This document shows positions 61,710 through 64,000 of a stretch of DNA of 64,000 nt, one piece after another. The DNA is from Flagellimonas eckloniae (GTDB taxonomy: Bacteria > Bacteroidota > Bacteroidia > Flavobacteriales > Flavobacteriaceae): NCBI RefSeq assembly GCF_001413955.1, contig NZ_LCTZ01000002.1:3761501-3825500 (forward strand). Direction: 5' to 3'. Both the position numbers and the translations under genes were made by a program. How positions within the stretch are numbered: the stretch's first letter is position 1; every line of letters starts with the position of its first letter. The notes beneath the pieces are model-generated. The model was given only the letters and a program-made list of their open reading frames with translations, made no database searches and was not told the origin of the DNA.

Positions 61710-62849
61710 ATGAATTATAGAATTGTTCTTCTTTTGCCCCTACTTGGCTTATTGCTGAATTGCTCGAACAAGACTACAAAGACTTTTTTGTTCATAGGGA
61801 GTTTTACAGAGGGAAAACCAGCAAAAGGAATTCTTGTTTATGAGTTTGATGTCAATTCTGGGGCGTTACAACTCGTACATGAGGAAGAGAATACCATCAA
61901 CCCTTCATTTTTAAAAGTTTCGCCTGATGGTCGCCATTTGTATTCAGTATTGGAGAGTCAATTGCAATCCAACGGAAAAGTAGCTGCATTTGCTGTCGAT
62001 TCTTTAACTGGAAGATTACAGTTATTGAACTTCCAAGATTCTGGTGGTAGAAATCCTGCCCACTTGGCTATACATTCTACTGGGAATTATTTGGTAAATT
62101 CAAATTATACCGATGCTGGGATATCGGTCTTTAAAATAAATGCCAACGGTAGTCTACATAAAAATCACCAACTCATTACCTTTCAAGACAGCAGTATTGT
62201 TAAAGGTAGGCAAGATGCGGCACATTTGCATTCCACTAATTTTTCACCAGATGGGGATTTTTCGTTCGGGCAAGATTTAGGAGCAGATAAAATAAGGGTT
62301 TTTGAAGTTATTTATCCCACCAAGAACACATTACAACTCGAAGAGTCTGGCTTTATAACCATAAAACCAGGTAGTGGTCCAAGACATTTTACGTTTCATC
62401 CCGATGGCAACTTTGGTTATGGCGTGGCAGAATTAAGTGGCACGATAACGGCATATTCTTATACAGATGGAAAGCTTGAGTACATCGAAGATTACCTGTC
62501 ATACAGTAAAAAACAAGATCTTTATCGCGCAGCTGATATTCATATTTCGCCAGATGGAAAATTTCTTTACGCCTCTAATCGTGGACCAGAAGAAGACAGT
62601 ATTTCTATATTTTCAATAGACAAGAATACAGGTAGGCTAACTCTAGTAGGACACGAACCTACTTTTGGCGAGCATCCCAGAAATTTTTGTATTGACCCGT
62701 CAGGTAACTTTTTGTTAGTGGCCAACCAATTCACCAACAATGTGGTCGTTTTTAAAAGACATAGTGAAACAGGGAGACTATCAAAACTGCAAAAAGAGTT
62801 AGCTATCGAAAATCCTTCAAGTTTGCAAATGCGAACTTATGGAGAGTAA
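61710..62849 (+). CDS. Lactonase-family seven-bladed beta-propeller lipoprotein
   Basis: 379 residues with lipobox L-L-N-C (Cys18). The mature chain has repeated blades, several with S-P-D-G-R/K/D or H-P-D-G-N turns, as in the YkgB-type 6-phosphogluconolactonase family (PF10282). Possible catalytic residues include the His and Arg in G-P-R-H-F-T-F-H and R-N-F-C-I-D. Export makes a role on free sugar lactones more likely than in the pentose-phosphate pathway. It is the last gene of the GH2 operon and fits with oxidised sugars made by the exported Gfo/Idh/MocA protein; this link is speculative. Confidence 0.88.
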   Translation: MNYRIVLLLPLLGLLLNCSNKTTKTFLFIGSFTEGKPAKGILVYEFDVNSGALQLVHEEENTINPSFLKVSPDGRHLYSVLESQLQSNGKVAAFAVDSLTGRLQLLNFQDSGGRNPAHLAIHSTGNYLVNSNYTDAGISVFKINANGSLHKNHQLITFQDSSIVKGRQDAAHLHSTNFSPDGDFSFGQDLGADKIRVFEVIYPTKNTLQLEESGFITIKPGSGPRHFTFHPDGNFGYGVAELSGTITAYSYTDGKLEYIEDYLSYSKKQDLYRAADIHISPDGKFLYASNRGPEEDSISIFSIDKNTGRLTLVGHEPTFGEHPRNFCIDPSGNFLLVANQFTNNVVVFKRHSETGRLSKLQKELAIENPSSLQMRTYGE

Positions 62850-62941
62850 ATAATAAGTTAAATCTACATTTTATGAAATGGTATTTTAGATATGTTTGAG
62901 AAACATTGGATTGGCTAGACTAAAAAGGGAAAACCACTGTA

Positions 62942-64000
62942 TCAATTTTTTTCTGATTCAGCTTTACCTGATAAAAAATCCTTACCCCATTTTTCCCGTA
63001 GTTCTTTTGCCAGTTGGGCAACTGTTTCTTGATATGTTGCTTTTTCTGCTAAATTATCAAGTTCCAATGGGTCTTTGCTATGATCAAATAGCATACGCTC
63101 GTATGCAATACCCTTATCATCCGTCCATTCAGTGTAGAATAAATCTCCTTTTATCAAGGTGACGGCATCTTTAAATTTGCTGACAGCCCAGTTCTTATCG
63201 CTTTCCTCACCATTAATTATGGAAACAACACTACGCCCTTCAACAGTATTTGGAACAGCTATGCCAATAAGCTCGCATAGTGTTGGGTATACATCAACAT
63301 ATTCAGTTATTGCTTTTGTTTTCTGACCTTTTGTTTTATGAGGTACTTTTATGAACAATGGGGTTCGCAAGGCCTTTTCAAATGTTGAATGCTTGCACCA
63401 TAGCTGATGGTCACCAAGAAACCATCCATGGTCTCCCCAAAGCACAACAATGGTGTTTTCTGCCATACCAAGTTTGTCCAGTTCGTCCAGTACCAACCCT
63501 ATCTGGGCGTCTATATAACTTACCGCAGCATAATAGCCATGAATCAATTCTTTGGCTAAGGCTTCAGGAAGATGCCCTTCTTTTGGGATTCCTTCGTAAT
63601 TGCGTAATTCACCAAACTTATGAAAGGCTTTTGTAGGTGTGGATATTGGCCGGATATAGCTTTCGGGCAATTCAATTTCTTCACGGTTGTACAAATTCCA
63701 GTATTTTGTTGGAGCAGTGAACGGAAGGTGGGGCTTTGCCACGCCCATGGTCAGAAAAAAAGGTTCTTCCGAACGTTTAAACTTTTTTAAATCTCCGATG
63801 ACTTTCAAAGCCAATTTACCATCGCGATAGACCGAATCATGCACATCAGCTGATTCAAATGGTAGGCCCCTGTGCGTATTTCTTCGAGTTTCTTGACTTT
63901 CTTCAAGGGCATAATCCCATAATCTGTCAGCTTGCCAGATTTCGTCCCAAGCATCGGCATCATCGGTTTTATGATGGTATATTTTACCGTTTGAAACTGT
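62942..64000 (-). CDS. Sulfatase, iduronate-2-sulfatase-like (S1_7 type), N-terminus cut
   Basis: A formylglycine-dependent sulfatase whose first part lies beyond the right edge. The frame is open to base 64000, so a GTG at 63844 is not the start. Visible are [41 protein letters not shown], the metal-binding [11 protein letters not shown], and [10 protein letters not shown]. These match the iduronate-2-sulfatase branch, which includes ulvan-active S1_7 enzymes. The catalytic Cys/Ser motif cannot be checked here. It converges on the lactonase gene. Confidence 0.92.
   Translation of the reverse strand, partial: TVSNGKIYHHKTDDADAWDEIWQADRLWDYALEESQETRRNTHRGLPFESADVHDSVYRDGKLALKVIGDLKKFKRSEEPFFLTMGVAKPHLPFTAPTKYWNLYNREEIELPESYIRPISTPTKAFHKFGELRNYEGIPKEGHLPEALAKELIHGYYAAVSYIDAQIGLVLDELDKLGMAENTIVVLWGDHGWFLGDHQLWCKHSTFEKALRTPLFIKVPHKTKGQKTKAITEYVDVYPTLCELIGIAVPNTVEGRSVVSIINGEESDKNWAVSKFKDAVTLIKGDLFYTEWTDDKGIAYERMLFDHSKDPLELDNLAEKATYQETVAQLAKELREKWGKDFLSGKAESEKN

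Noticed and set aside
63842..63844. GTG as the start of the sulfatase
   Set aside because: The same frame stays open and clearly family-like to the window edge, so the gene simply continues outside.
1..64000. Mobile elements, CRISPR arrays, tRNA or rRNA genes
   Set aside because: I looked for transposase motifs, repeated short spacered units and tRNA or rRNA-like segments and saw none. A covariance-model search would be decisive for small RNAs.

Overview
The window is chromosomal DNA of a marine-type member of the Bacteroidota, almost certainly Flavobacteriaceae. It is AT-rich, has no Shine-Dalgarno-like leaders, carries TAnnTTTG-type -7 promoter boxes, and encodes three SusC/SusD pairs, a hybrid two-component regulator and many lipoproteins. 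No tRNA, rRNA, CRISPR array or recognisable insertion sequence was seen. Both ends cut a gene: a lipocalin-like repeat protein at the left edge and a sulfatase at the right edge.

Bases 1-21,100 are mostly housekeeping. They hold ffh and folD, a DUF2306 membrane protein, a VOC protein, an alpha/beta hydrolase divergent from an HxlR regulator, a HerA-like ATPase, a secreted RidA protein, queE, a lipoprotein metalloprotease, a methyltransferase, a YkgJ-type cysteine-cluster protein, a sterol-desaturase-like enzyme, NamZ, a LolC/FtsX-type permease, a cysteine-synthase-family enzyme with an aldose-1-epimerase-like protein, and a DEDD exonuclease/GIY-YIG fusion. Two genes too short for routine calling are added: a 42-residue lipoprotein (4130-4258) and a 31-residue single-helix membrane protein (19569-19664).

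Bases 21,179-64,000 form a large polysaccharide utilisation region. An L-rhamnose operon (aldolase/dehydrogenase fusion, isomerase, kinase, NCS1-type permease) is divergent from a GntR regulator. Next come a Tat-exported Gfo/Idh/MocA oxidoreductase with a DUF1080 lipoprotein, SusCD pair 1 with a FAS1 lipoprotein, SusCD pair 2, and the operon kduI-kduD-DUF4861-GntR. These are followed by a hybrid two-component system, SusCD pair 3, a GH88 hydrolase, a GH2 enzyme, an alginate-lyase-fold protein, a lactonase-like propeller and an iduronate-2-sulfatase-like enzyme. Rhamnose and unsaturated-uronate catabolism beside a sulfatase points to a sulfated rhamnose/uronic-acid polymer such as ulvan. This is an inference, because no classical ulvan lyase lies inside the window.

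The most notable observation is a shared promoter architecture at five places: before the rhamnose operon, SusC1, SusC2, the kdu operon and the GH2 operon. A direct repeat of the form ACAGNATA-NN-ACAGGATR reads in the direction of transcription. Exactly 20 nt downstream of it lies a near-consensus -7 box, with no -33 TTG. This predicts one activator-type regulon tying rhamnose, uronate and glycan import together. SusCD pair 3 lacks the repeat and probably answers to the neighbouring hybrid sensor.
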